NCBI RefSeq assembly: GCF_000275845.1
Contig: NW_006766946.1
Span: 54,613-118,612 of the forward strand
DNA: 64,000 bases
Direction: 5' to 3'
Source: Dichomitus squalens LYAD-421 SS1
Lineage: Eukaryota > Basidiomycota > Agaricomycetes > Polyporales > Polyporaceae
The notes under the pieces were generated by a model, which ran no database searches, was not told the DNA's origin, and saw only the letters and a program-made list of their open reading frames with translations. Positions 1 to 10,472 of this stretch are shown here, in pieces. Each line of letters opens with the position of its first letter. The first letter of the stretch is position 1. The translations under genes and the position numbers were made by a program.

Positions 1-1179
1 GTTGTAGCGCCGTTCGTTGATTTCGTCCGTCGCGTCGCCCTCGTACTCCTGCCTTGCATACACAGGGCCCCACTCTCCGTTCCAGACGCAGAGCCCCTTT
101 TCGTCCATCCAGGCACGCTTCTTTTCGTAGCTCCTCTTCATGCGCCTGTTCTGCTCGTCTGTGCGCGCGTATGGCTCCGGGCTATCCGGGAAGCCGTACA
201 CGGAGTAGTCATGGATCGCATAGGCGGTGTTCGTCCAGCGCGTCCCCGCGTCATCAGGGAACCCGGAGAAGTCTGTGGCGTAGGTGTTCCCGTCCAGAAA
301 GAGGATGTGGTTTGGGTCGACGGACCTGATCGCGGCGTGGACGCTGTCGTAGAAGGCGACGAGCCCGCTGTGTTGCGGGTCGGCTGGCTCGTTCATGGGG
401 TTGTAGCCCGCGATCCACTAGTGCCAGATGCCCCCATGAACGATTCAGCTCCCACGCCGTTTGCGATTAGCGAGGTGACGCACCCTTTCGTCCTTGTAGT
501 GTTTCGCGATCTCAGTCCAGAGCCAGACGAGTCTATCCTGGAAGTCCTTGTGGATCCAGAAGTTGGCGATATGCGTGCCGGCGTCTGAATGCCAGCCACC
601 GTTCTGCCCTCCGGGTACGGTGTGCATGTCGAGGATGGTGTAGACGCCATTCTTTGCGCATGCGGCCACGACGCGGTCAAGATGCTTGAACCCAGATTGC
701 TTCAGCACGCGGGGATTGAGGTCATCTTCGAAGTGCCGGTAGTTGATCGCGATGCGAATGCAGTTGAGCCCGAGGGACTTGAAGAAGGCCGCGTCGGGCT
801 CCGCAAAGAAATGCTCGAGGAACTGTATCAAAAGCGTCAGCCAACCTGGTGGCAGTTGAGTGCCATGCTACTAACCTTGTCAAAGAAGTACTCGGATTTC
901 TCTTGCCCAATGGCCTCAGCTAGGGCTTCGCGTATCTGGAACTCGCAGCCAGGATATCCTTTCCTGCAGCTCAGCCTTCTGAGGGCATTGGTGAACTGTT
1001 TTGCCAGTGTTACCTGATATGAAGTTCTCCATGCTAACGCAAAGTCTTAGGTATCTCACTTCGGCATACGGCACGATTACTCACGTCATCCAGCCCCCCA
1101 GTCCGGCCCCTCGCAAGATGACCTCCTTCCCCTCCTCATCGACGATCCTCGTCTGGTCGACTTTCAGAAACCCTGCCAT
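1..1179 (-). CDS. GH5 glucanase-like protein, 3' end cut by window edge
   Basis: Left member of a divergent pair of glycoside hydrolase family 5 paralogues. The ATG is at 1177-1179 and opens with MAGFLKVDQTRIVDEEGK then the motif LRGAGLGGWM, matching the start of the paralogue at 1632. Reading right to left, exons carry FKSLGLNCIRIAINYRHF, LDMHTVPGGQNGGWHSDAG, then NPMNEPADP (acid/base Glu) and, near the window edge, VWNGEWGPVYA (nucleophile Glu). An apparent break after HYKDER is an intron at 418-483 (GTGCGT...CTAG); removing it restores WIAGYNPMNEP in frame. The family cleaves beta-glucans or related glycosides by a retaining mechanism; the exact substrate cannot be read here. About the last third of the paralogue's length (from NGEWGPV onward) lies mostly outside the window. 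No signal peptide is visible, so a cytosolic enzyme is likely. Confidence 0.88.
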
Positions 1180-1631
1180 GACGCGATCGTTCCGTTCGTT
1201 TCCCGGCGATGTGAGTGGGTGACGCGAAGGAGAGTCTTCGTCGCACTCAATATACTTATATGAGTGAACCCCATACGGAAGGAAGTCGACGGCCGCCTTT
1301 GTAGGAATAGAGCTGAAGCTTCCTGTGCCGCCGGACCGCTGTGTTCCTGCCGCGCGACGGGCCCTCGAAGGCACGGACTCATGACCGTGATGAAATGATC
1401 GGGATACCATATCGGGTAAGTCCTTAAATCATCCTCGGTGCTTCTTCTTACCCTGAGACCGCTGCTCTCAACGATATGCCTTCTCGGCGAATAGTCGGAC
1501 GTCCCTGCTACTCCAGCGGCCCGTGTTCCTAAAGCGCTGTGATGCGTGGTATGTGGTCCAGCTGAAGGCGCATATATATACCCTGCTGGGCATTTACGGC
1601 TCGGTATCTCTTGTGTTCATACACATCCACT
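1180..1631. promoter_or_regulatory. shared promoter of the divergent GH5 pair
   Basis: The 452 bases between the two GH5 start codons must hold both promoters. On the plus strand TATATATA lies at 1573-1580, about 52 bases before the ATG at 1632. On the minus strand TATAAGTA (plus-strand 1253-1260) lies about 75 bases before the ATG at 1179. No other gene fits in this interval. Head-to-head paralogues with a short common promoter suggest, but do not prove, co-regulation. Confidence 0.6.
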
Positions 1632-3457
1632 ATGGCGTACTTGAAGGTGTCAGGCACCAAGATCGTTGACCAGAACGGCGCAGAAGTCATTCTGCGTGGA
1701 GCGGGCTTGGGTGGATGGATGAAGTACGTGCCATGTTCGCTCACCGCTGGCCTCTGCGTACTGACATGCCCGCGATCTGCAGTATGGAAAACTTCATCAG
1801 TGGTAGGTGATTACGCATGTCGCATGACATCTCGACATCGACATCTCAGATTCTATGCAGGGTACCCGGGATGCGAATTCCAGATTCGCGCAGCGCTCGC
1901 CGATGTTGTGGGCAAGGAGAAGTCGGAGTTGTTCTTCGACAAGGTACGTTCCTCAGCTTTGACAAACAGGCGATAGATCGAACCGTAGATGTGTTCCAAT
2001 AGTTCCTTGAGTACTTCTTCCAAGACGAGGATGCTGCGTTCTTCAAGAGCTTGGGCCTCAACTGCATCCGCCTGCCCTTCAACTACAGGCACTTCGAGGG
2101 TAAGCTCTCAGCCCCCTTCTTGCGCCGAACGATCCTTGTTTGACTACGTTTGACGAAGACGACATGAACCCACGCGTTCTTAAACCCGAGGGTTTCAAGC
2201 ATCTTGACCGAGTCATCGACCTGTGCTCAAAGCACGGCATCTACACCATCCTCGATCTCCACACCGCACCCGGCGGTCAGAACACTGACTGGCATTCAGA
2301 CGCTGGCACCCACATCGCCAAGTTCTGGGAGCACAAGGACTTCCAGGATCGCGTCGTCTGGCTCTGGGAGGAGCTCGCGAAGCACTACGAGGGCAACACC
2401 TGGATCGCGGGCTACAACCCGCTCAACGAGCCCACGGACCCGTACCACACGCGCGTCGTCGACTTCTACGACCGGGTGTACAAGGCGATCCGCTCCATCG
2501 ACCCGCACCACGCGCTCTTCCTCGACGGAAACACGTTCGCGTCCGATTTTTCGCACTTCGGGGACGCGTACAAGGGGTGGGAGAACGTGGCGTACTCGAT
2601 CCACGACTACTCGGTGTTCGGGTTCCCGTCGGCGCCCGAGCAGTACGTGAGCAGCGAGACGCAGCTGCGTCGCCTGAGGCGGAGCTACGAGAAGAAGCGG
2701 CAGTGGTTGGATGAGCGGGGGCTCTGCGTGTGGAACGGCGAGTGGGGACCGGTCTATGCCCGGAAGGAGTACGAGGGCGAGCGGACGGATGCGATCAACG
2801 AAGAGCGATACAAAGTGCTCAAGGATCAACTTGAGATCTACAACAAGGTGCGTTGCTGATGACATTCACCTCTGGTTCCTTCGACCCATAGCGGCGTGAA
2901 TTTTCGTCCGGACGCAATTGCGTGATCGCAGGGCTAAGTTCGCTGTTGTTCTGCTTAGCGCTTCTGTGCTGCATACGTTTGTGGCATATTACTCACTTTT
3001 CACATTGCAGGATCGTCTCAGCTGGTCGATCTGGCTGTACAAAGACATCGGCTTCCAGGGCATGGTCTACGTTTCGCGCGAGACGCCGTACATGACGCTC
3101 TTCAAGGACTTCCTCGCGAAGAAGCACCGTCTGGCCATCGACGCTTGGGGTGCGGACGACTCGCAGGTCCGCCACATCTACGAGCCGCTCATTGACCTGA
3201 TCAAGAAGGAGGTCCTCCCCGAGCACCAGAACCTGTACCCCGCCCCTGTGTGGAAACTGTCGGATCGCATCGGGCGCCTCGCGCGCAACATCCTCGTCTC
3301 GGAATTCCTCGTCAAGGAGTGGGCGGAGCACTTCCGGGGGAAGAGCGAGCAGGAGATCGACGAGATCGCAAAGAGCTTCGCGTTCTCTAACTGCTTGCAC
3401 CGCGATGGGCTGAACAAAATCCTCACGGACAACGCGACGCTCGTCGCGGGCAAGTAG
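1632..3457 (+). CDS. GH5 glucanase-like protein
   Basis: Complete glycoside hydrolase family 5 gene of about 475 residues in roughly six exons, paralogous to the gene at 1-1179. Start MAYLKVSGTKIVDQNGAEV, then LRGAGLGGWMN around residues 21-31, SLGLNCIRLPFNYRHFE around 81-97, and LDLHTAPGGQNTDWHSDAG around 129-147. The acid/base is in NPLNEPTDP (Glu about residue 188) and the nucleophile in VWNGEWGPV (Glu about residue 292). Introns lie around 1723-1781, 1804-1860, 1944-2003, 2099-2157 and 2850-3010. The last exon ends LTDNATLVAGK and TAG at 3455-3457. There is a C-terminal extension of about 130 residues after the barrel. The motif LRGAGLGGWM resembles the exo-beta-1,3-glucanase part of GH5, but I cannot fix the subfamily. 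No signal peptide is seen, so the enzyme is probably intracellular. A role in wall glucan or glycolipid turnover is inference. Confidence 0.92.
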
Positions 3458-4237
3458 AGGTGACGTCTGGCGTTGGACGTTGTAGTCATTCCGATTTGTA
3501 GTAGTATCTCGTAGTGAGCCTTTTTCCAATTTGAGGGTTACACGCCTATGTATGACACGATGCTCGCCACTGCACTGGTTCGGCCAGTCGATCTGTTGAC
3601 TGAGGACGCCTGATACACCGGCGCGGGGCACCACTGCGCTGCGGACCCGCCGGCCGCCAACGTTTTCCCATGACTCCTATTGTCGGACACTCTTTCACGC
3701 ATATGCATCTATGGGCCGTATCACTACTTCAGTCGCACAGGATTCCGTAGATGTGTATGTCGGGATAGTGCAGAAGAGAACAACGGCAGTCGCCGGTGGA
3801 TATTGATGGGATGTTGATTTGTCGAATATTCGCTTATGATGCTTCTCTCATTCTCTCGCTTCAGACTGCGCTTCTGCATCCAGCCTCTACTACAACGTTG
3901 ACACGCACGGCAGACGTTCAGTCTACGATTTATCTCGCCTGTGCAGTCTGGACAGCCTCGGCTTGGCCGCGGCCACCATGACGGCATGCAAGGATCGATG
4001 TGTTGGAGTGTCAAGGTCCGAAGCTGTACTGAATTCTCTTGAATCCTCCATGCCGGCGGCCAAAGCCACGCCCCACGCCCGGTTATTCTAGCGCGCCATT
4101 AAATACTTCCACAGGCCTGGCGTGTCAGTCTGCATAAAGGCCAAGTCCGCGCTTCCTGGTTCGTTCTCCATCCCCCGTCTCCGACACCTTCCTCGTCCCC
4201 GTCTCTCCTTTCCTTCAACCCCTTTCACGCCACCGTC
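3458..4237. other. intergenic, no gene seen
   Basis: No reading frame with coherent protein character. AT-rich patches occur around 3780-3860. The sequence cattaaatac near 4097-4106 is a plausible TATA-like element for the secreted-protein gene starting at 4238, followed by a C/T-rich leader at 4160-4230, common upstream of fungal starts. Confidence 0.4.
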
Positions 4238-4974
4238 ATGCTTGCTTTCGGCCTCCTCACTGCTGTCCTCGCGGCTGTCGCTTCTGCGCTTCCTGCCGCC
4301 AAGCGTGCCCCAGGCGCGTGGTGCAACGGTCTCGGTGGTGGCGCGTTCGACAGCTTGTCCAACTTCACCCTTGCGGCTTACAATGCGACCGGGATCAACA
4401 CAAACACCACCGGTGCACCCTTGGTGCTCGGCTCGGCGGGTGCGATTTCTGGTGCGGAGTTGAAGGACCTTGCGGTAAGTGGCACATAGGGAGGGTTCTC
4501 TAGCATGCGTGTTTTACGAGTCCATCGCGGCATAGACTTTCGCGTCATTCCCCTTCAACCAGTACCCCTCGATCGCACTTTCCGAGGGTCGCCTCCTCCC
4601 AACTGGCCCCGGTACCACGCCAACCGCCCAGAACGGTGTCACCGCCGGCTCTGAGGTTGTCTTCCTCGCGAGCAACAGCGCGCAGCCCAGCCAGGGCGCT
4701 CAGATCTGGTGTGCTGTGGTAAGCCTCCATTCATCGCACTGTCAGGGCCCAGAACGTCAGCAGATTAACCGTCTTTGCTTCCGCCCTGCGATAGGCTGAC
4801 ATCGACCCGGCCGGCCACGGCACGGGCCACCCCTTCCTCGCCGTGAACAGCGACACGGACTCGTTCTCGCTCTGCCCCATCAACAGCCGGGTCAGCGTCG
4901 TATACAATGCGACGACGGGCAGAGGCTACGACTTGGACGCGTGCTACCCTGTCAAGCTCCAGCTCATCTTCTGA
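4238..4974 (+). CDS. small secreted protein of unknown function
   Basis: Three exons (4238-4474, 4536-4718, 4795-4974) joined by GTAAGT..AG introns encode about 200 residues. The N-terminus MLAFGLLTAVLAAVASALP is a clear signal peptide, followed by AAKRAP, a possible Kex2-type KR processing site. The mature part is rich in small and polar residues, with N-glycosylation sequons (NFT, NAT, NTT). It has four cysteines, in AWCNGL, IWCAV, LCPINS and DACYPV, fitting two disulfides. It ends VKLQLIF. Similar uncharacterised secreted proteins are, to my knowledge, common in agaricomycetes, but I know of no assigned function. The pyrimidine-rich leader fits strong expression. It could be a wall-associated or effector-like protein; nothing in the sequence decides this. 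Confidence 0.85.
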
Positions 4975-6901
4975 GCTTCGGAGTTGCGGTTCTGACAGCG
5001 CGCGGCTATTGACTGGCAGTGATCATCTTCGTCGCGGTCTTAGGACGGGAGTTGGGTCATCGCCATCCATCCGTAAACTGTCGAAAGTCTTTGGTGAACA
5101 GGACACGGGACGGACTTCTTACGGACTGTAAAGACGCTCTTACTACACGCTTTCTATCAGGGACACTTGCTACGTAGATACATATCCATAGGACCGGCGT
5201 GTATACGCCGTAATGTCAGGAATGACCATTCGTTTAATCATGAAATTCATCCTGCACAGAAGGGAGGATCTGGCCTGCATGTTTCCCTGTTGTTGAGGTG
5301 CCGTCAGCGCTCAGCCTTCATCGCGAAGGCCGTCAACAGGCCAGGGTCCATCTTGCATTGAGGTGAGACGAAGATATGATACTCTGATACTCGGCGGTCA
5401 TCATTCTCCTGGATGTAAAACGGTACTGACGTTGAAGTTACAAGATGACGATGTGAATCCACGATATAATGATGACGATTGCCCGCCTTGATGCCTCCGA
5501 GAGATGGGCGCATCAAGTTTCAGCACGCTGAGGTTTCCATGGCTGCAATAACATGCACGCCCACAATCCTAATCGTGATACTCAGCTGCTACAACTTGAG
5601 AGACCGCTTGTGTGTATGCGTAATCGCCGTAGAAACTCGAACTCCCCGGCGGGACCGCCCAAGTCGCATACACTACCGTAGGAAGTTACCATGCTGGGCG
5701 TTACCTGGCGCTTTCGCAGGAATGGAGCATTTGGAGCTCAGGGATAGGTAGTTCTCTGAAAACAACTCTTCGAATTGGAGCCCGCAGTACCAATGAAGAA
5801 CTCTCTTCTCGTAATCACCCCAAGAGGGTTGAGGAGATTGAGGAGATTGTCACGTTGTAAGAATCTAAGTCAACGTTAGTACTCGGGCAGCGTGCTGTTT
5901 ACGGTCAAGAACCAGACTTACCAATTCGCGAGACAGACGTATGTATCTCTGTAAAGGGCGATAAGCATGCTAAAGCACGTCGTGGGCACTGCAGTATGCC
6001 AATGACTAGACTTGCCTTCTTCTCGTCTGTTGGAAGGACGTCGAAGGCGGCGCGAAAGCTCTCTTCTGTTCCTCCAGGATGCGCTATCACCCAATCCTTC
6101 GCATACAGATTTCTGTGTGTAACAGCATCAATGCTTCTAGTAGCCACATCAAAATTCAAGGCTCGGAGCTCACCGTGCTGTGAGAGAATCTGAGGGCACC
6201 ATAACCTTGTGGCCTCCTGGGCGACAGCTTGTCAAGCGTGCTTCGTGGGACCTAGCTCTGCGGATGGATTGTCCCTCGGCTTTGCCAAAGCTCGACCTGC
6301 CGGCGCGAGCTTCGACTGCTACGATGACTTCACGTTAGATTACGACGCCAACTTCAGGATTCAGCAGCGTAACATACCCAGAACAGATACTCCAGACGCT
6401 CGGTCTGGAGTTGCGTCAAGTTCAATGCCGGTGGGTGCGCTGCAAGAAGCTTGAGCTTGTGTATTTGGTTCGGATTTGTCGGGGATCGTTGTGTCTTGGT
6501 CTGGCAACCGTCCAGCCCTAGAAGACAGTCTTGGTCAATCATTCACAGCATACAAATTACGTGATCAAGTCATCCTACCGTCCCCAACCGGTGGTGGATA
6601 CCAAATCTACCACGACAGTGACTCGCGGGATCAATACGTTCCCTTGTGTGAATAGATCGATCCTCAAGCGGTCAAATAGAGTGCGGATATACACCGTCCG
6701 TGCCGTCCCTCCGTCAACGGAAGCGACCTCAAATTCGTGATCCTGCTGTTCCCTAGCAAGGTGGTGGTAGCAATCTCGACTGCGCCATACTCCGCTCGGG
6801 GTGTTGAGCGGACCTCGGCGTACCAGCTGAGACCCCGGAGGGAAAACGCCCTCGGCCTGTGATTCAGGATCCGGAATTCCTGGGAAGAGAAACGCCTTGA
6901 T
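4975..6901. other. intergenic, no confident gene
   Basis: Nearly 2 kb without a convincing gene. One minus-strand stretch at 5995-6159 (MNFDVATRSIDAVTHRNL, then DWVIAHPGGTEESFRAAF) has the composition of real protein. It loses that character at a probable splice site near 5995, and I find no matching exons on either side, so it may be a stranded gene fragment. The rest, including the GA-rich run gaggagattgaggagattg near 5831, shows nothing I can name. Confidence 0.35.
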
Positions 6902-8145
6902 TCACCACTCGTCTATGTCCGATTCGGTGCCAGACCTCTCATCCACGACCTTCTCCACTGTGCAATCACAGCCGACCCCGAACGAGATCTGGAGTGTCTC
7001 GTCGTGCGAGGCGTTGACAAATGTAAAGGTGAGTGTAGGGTGGCTGTCTCGCACAGACGCGCCCGGGGTCCAATATAAGGTGAAGCGACGCAGGCCCCCT
7101 CGGTCCTCATGCGCGATCTGCGATGGACCTGGAACGGTACCTTGATACACAAAACCATGGCGGCTCTCTAGGCCGCGAGAGACCCAGTAGGGGATCTCGA
7201 ACACCAATGCGGAAGGGGTGACGACAGGATCCAGACGCAAGTCAGGCGACTCGCGGCCAGGGCTCGCAGGTGCCAGGAGCGAGATGGGGAGTACGAGCCG
7301 TTGGGCGGGGGCCTCAATTCGCAGCTGTCGACGGTGGAACTGGCCAAGCGAAGGCGGCCAATCTACGTGAGATCGGCGGGAACGCGCATTCCAGGAGCTA
7401 CGGTTTGCCCAGTCGAACCGGGACTGCCGCAGGATGGCCCCCCGATAGTACTCCAGGGTGCTGTCGCTGCCATCTAAGATCGGTCGCCCAACGTTAGGGA
7501 AGATTACCTCTGAGGGCGCATCAGTCGATGGACCGGAGGACATTTCCTCTGGTCGTGTTAGGAACAAGAGGAGGATGACAGCCTCGGCTGTGGTTGTAGT
7601 GCAAGCTAGAGCGGCGAGATGAACGAACATGAATGGGTGTACGGTGGGAATAGATCCAGAGGAGATAGGGAGGCGGAGCGTGATACCGTTGGCCGAGAAG
7701 GTGCAGCTGAGGTCGAGGGCGACGCCAAATAATTCGATATATTCCGACTGAGTGAGCGGCAGGACGTCCGCCGAGCTTGAAAATTGGTCTGGCGAGGACG
7801 CAAGGAGACGGTCCCATAACTCCATGTCTGCCCACGAGAGGCCCTCCTGGGGCGCAGGGTCCGCACGCTCCAACTCTAAGATGCCCTTGCGGGCGATATG
7901 AAAGTTAGGATGTATTGGACCCCAGGCGAAGATGCTCTGGTCTGGACAGATGGTGATGATCTCCCTCTGGAGTCGAAGGAAGGCCTGCTCGCCGCCCTCC
8001 CCGTAGATGACAGGCATCGTGACCCCGAAGACGCCCATGAGCGAGTACGCTCGGTCCTCTTTTCGGGTGGTGACTCGCCCGGCAGCCCACGACATGCGCT
8101 GGGCGACATGCCATGAGCGAGCGTCTCTCTGCCTATCTGGGACGG
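6902..8145 (-). pseudogene. HET-domain-like gene lacking its N-terminal half
   Basis: The minus strand reads VAQRMSWAAGRVTTRKEDRAY then SLMGVFGVTMPVIYGEGGEQ and AFLRLQREII, followed by about 350 residues ending DESGTESDIDEW-like sequence at 6902. The motif RKEDRAYSLMGVFGVTMPV is the conserved end of the HET (heterokaryon incompatibility) domain of basidiomycete proteins. The domain's first part, about 150-250 residues with the SHTW region and the tryptophan-rich RGWTLQEL region, should lie at about 8146-8800. The homologous frame instead runs into TGA at about 8144-8146, and no HET-like protein is found upstream before the GST promoter. The downstream 397 codons (from ATG 8095) are free of stops, so a shortened protein could still be made. 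I call it a truncated gene copy. HET proteins act in non-self recognition and cell death; this copy probably cannot signal. Confidence 0.65.
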
Positions 8146-8926
8146 GCCTCCGTCAACCATGATTGTGGCCATATTCTATGTACTATCCACCGGTTACGAC
8201 ATTCTTGAGGGAGTTCATGTTTTCATTGAGGGTGCAACCCACGGACACGCCGGTCTCGCCGGTACCCGACGGCAAAGCAAACACGAGCAAGTAGCTCGAC
8301 ATCGTTGCGGTTTGATATGCAAACGACTGCAAGGTCCGATATTATTCTCACATGGATCGAGTACCTCTGCTTACACATCACCGACAATCGCAGGTTGATG
8401 AAAAGCGAAACTCGTTTGTCATCTTTCGAACTCGACTATGGTCGGTCATCGGGGCTAGCAGCTCTCTCTGTCAGTTGTACTCTTCTCGCGGCGATTAGTC
8501 ATGCTATTAGATCATAGTCATTCCCTTTCGAATATCGCAATAGGCTCGGTCTACGTTGAAGCATTGATTTCTCATCGCATCGCTCGCTGATATACATGCT
8601 CAAAAACGAATTGTCGTAGACGCTACCCTGACCAAGCCATGCTCCTCTTCCATCTCAATCGCTCGTTCTCACTCTTTGTAAGCTCCACTTCCCATGCCAA
8701 TCATATGGTCATCAGGGAACAGGTGAAGAACTCGGTCTCTTTGTACTACTCGACGTGTTCAGTACGTGAACCGCGTACTAAACAGGACGCGTCTACTATG
8801 TCTCACGTCCTTATTTAAACAGCTGGACGAATCTACATCTCCTTCTCCACATCGAGTGGTCTTTCAACTGCTCACGTAGAATCACATCACTACCCATCGT
8901 GTTCGGCTTGGCGCGGAACCAGCACA
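8146..8926. promoter_or_regulatory. GST promoter region with a dispersed repeat
   Basis: No gene. TTATTTAAAC at 8811-8820 is a TATA-type element about 107 bases before the GST start at 8927. The stretch about 8250-8335 resembles 31003-31100 (see the repeat entries). Confidence 0.5.
8250..8335. repeat. degenerate dispersed repeat, copy 1
   Basis: Contains tttgatatgcaaacgactg (8311-8329), identical over 19 bases to 31076-31094. It is preceded in both places by a similar block of the form GCCGG-ACCC-ACGGCA-AACAA. The similarity fades on both sides. No coding sense or terminal repeats are visible, so it may be the remnant of a mobile element or of an old duplication. Confidence 0.45.
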
Positions 8927-9836
8927 ATGTCTCACGGCAAGCAGTTCACTCTCTATACTCAACTGACCGGTCCCAACGGCTGGTACGTCCGCCCTGCTCT
9001 CCTTACTTACTTTCTCAGCTGATTCCACTTCTCTCTTACCCTTATCTATTGTACTGCATCTGCAGGAAAGTGGTGGTTGTCCTCGAAGAGCTCGGTCTTA
9101 CCTACGAACCTATCTACCTCGACTTCGCTCAGGACGAGCAGAAGGGGCCAGAGTACACAAAATACAACCCCAATGGACGCATCCCGACCCTCATCGACCA
9201 CAATAATGGCGACTTCACGATCTGGGAGTCCGATGCGATACTCCTTTACCTCACGGATAAATACGACAAGGAGAAGAAGCTGACGGTGACGGGCGACAAG
9301 GAGAAGTACACCCTCATCCAGTGGCTCTTCTTCCAGTCCTCCGGCCAAGGGTGCGTCTCCGTCCTTGCGTCCTTCTCTCCCCTTGAGTCCTATCCCTCTT
9401 ATCATCACCGACGTGGGCTCACCCATTTAAGCAGCCCGTACTTTGGTCAAGCCTTCTGGTTCATCAGATACCAGCCCGAGCGTGTCCCCTCTGCGATTGA
9501 ACGCTACCAGAAAGAGACAATCCGCGTCTTCTCGGTCCTCGACTCTGTGCTCTCCAAGCCCGAGAACGGCGGCTGGCTCGTCGGTGGTAAGCCGACCATC
9601 GCTGATCTTTCCTTCATCAATTGGAATGATGCCGCAATCAATATCGCGATCAAGGACTATGCGGACGTCGAGAAAGCGTACCCCGCGTTCTATGCGTGAG
9701 TGCTGTTTACCTCTGCTGCTTTGTTGGCGGAGGTCAGGCTAATTCGGGGTGGGGTGACGATAGGTGGCACCAGAAGCTCATTGCTCGTGACGCGGTACAG
9801 AAAGCGTTCGCGATCCAAGCGTCGCTTCAGAAGTAG
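8927..9836 (+). CDS. glutathione S-transferase, Ure2p-like
   Basis: Four exons (8927-8982, 9066-9350, 9435-9695, 9764-9836) encode about 224 residues. The start MSHGKQFTLYTQLTGPNGWK gives the thioredoxin-fold beginning, with the catalytic-region residues in the first strand and loop. It is followed by VVVVLEELGLTYEPIYLDF, the cis-Pro motif NPNGRIPTLID and the glutathione-binding WESDAILLYL. The helical C-domain contains QWLFFQSSGQGPYFGQAFWF and the typical GGKPTIADLSF. This matches the fungal Ure2p/GTT-like class, which conjugates or reduces electrophiles and peroxides with glutathione in the cytosol. The ATG at 8927 is chosen over upstream in-frame codons because it begins the family motif directly. 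The two introns in the middle are about 83-84 nt. In wood-rotting fungi this class is expanded for detoxification; that role here is inferred. Confidence 0.93.
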
Positions 9837-10472
9837 ACGGTGGGTATCCGGTGATGAATCGTCGGCGGCACGTAGGTCCTCCCGCCACGGATGCGCCATG
9901 GGATGGAACATACTATTGTGTATCATAAATCATACCAAGGGGATGATTACAGTCTGATGGGGGAAGGGTCATGGCGAAAATTGATGCACTCCGGGGGTAT
10001 GTAGTGGATCGTTCGTAGCCCGAATTGAACAAGAGATTCGTGGATTGCGAGACCTCCAAGGCAACTGAGGGAGTAAGTCGTTTGCTGACTGGAGCGACCG
10101 TCGTGCTGCGTGCTGTGATGCGGAGGAAGAAGCCGGGCTGTCCCATTGCCAGGTCATCACTCGAAACTTGGGAACCCATGTAGAACGTGAGACCTGTTCA
10201 AGCTTCCACAGATAGAGCGAGCCATAGTCGACTTATCTTCCTCGGTGCCTGAGCGGCTTTCCGGCTGCTCTAGTATGTTTCTGTCACGCATTTTCATGAG
10301 TCGCTTACGACGCTTCGACATTGAGGCACTGACCATGCAGACCCTCATTTTTCTGGCTATGTTGCAAGCGAGAGTGCAGAGATTCAGTGGGTCACCAATG
10401 CCAATGTACATCAACGGGCGGAAGGGCTCACAGCCGAGAAGCTATCGACAGATTTGTTAGAGCTCCCCGCAT
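9837..10472. other. intergenic, nothing recognised
   Basis: Contains the 3' flanks of the GST gene (plus) and of the broken F-box gene (minus). No reading frame here has coherent protein character. Confidence 0.4.

Noticed and set aside
418..483. Apparent frameshift or stop in the left GH5 gene after HYKDER
   Set aside because: The interval has GT..AG ends and its removal joins KHYKDER to WIAGYNPMNEP in frame, matching the paralogue.
2296..2865. 189-codon open frame on the minus strand
   Set aside because: It lies opposite GH5 exons with conserved catalytic motifs; open only because of high GC3.
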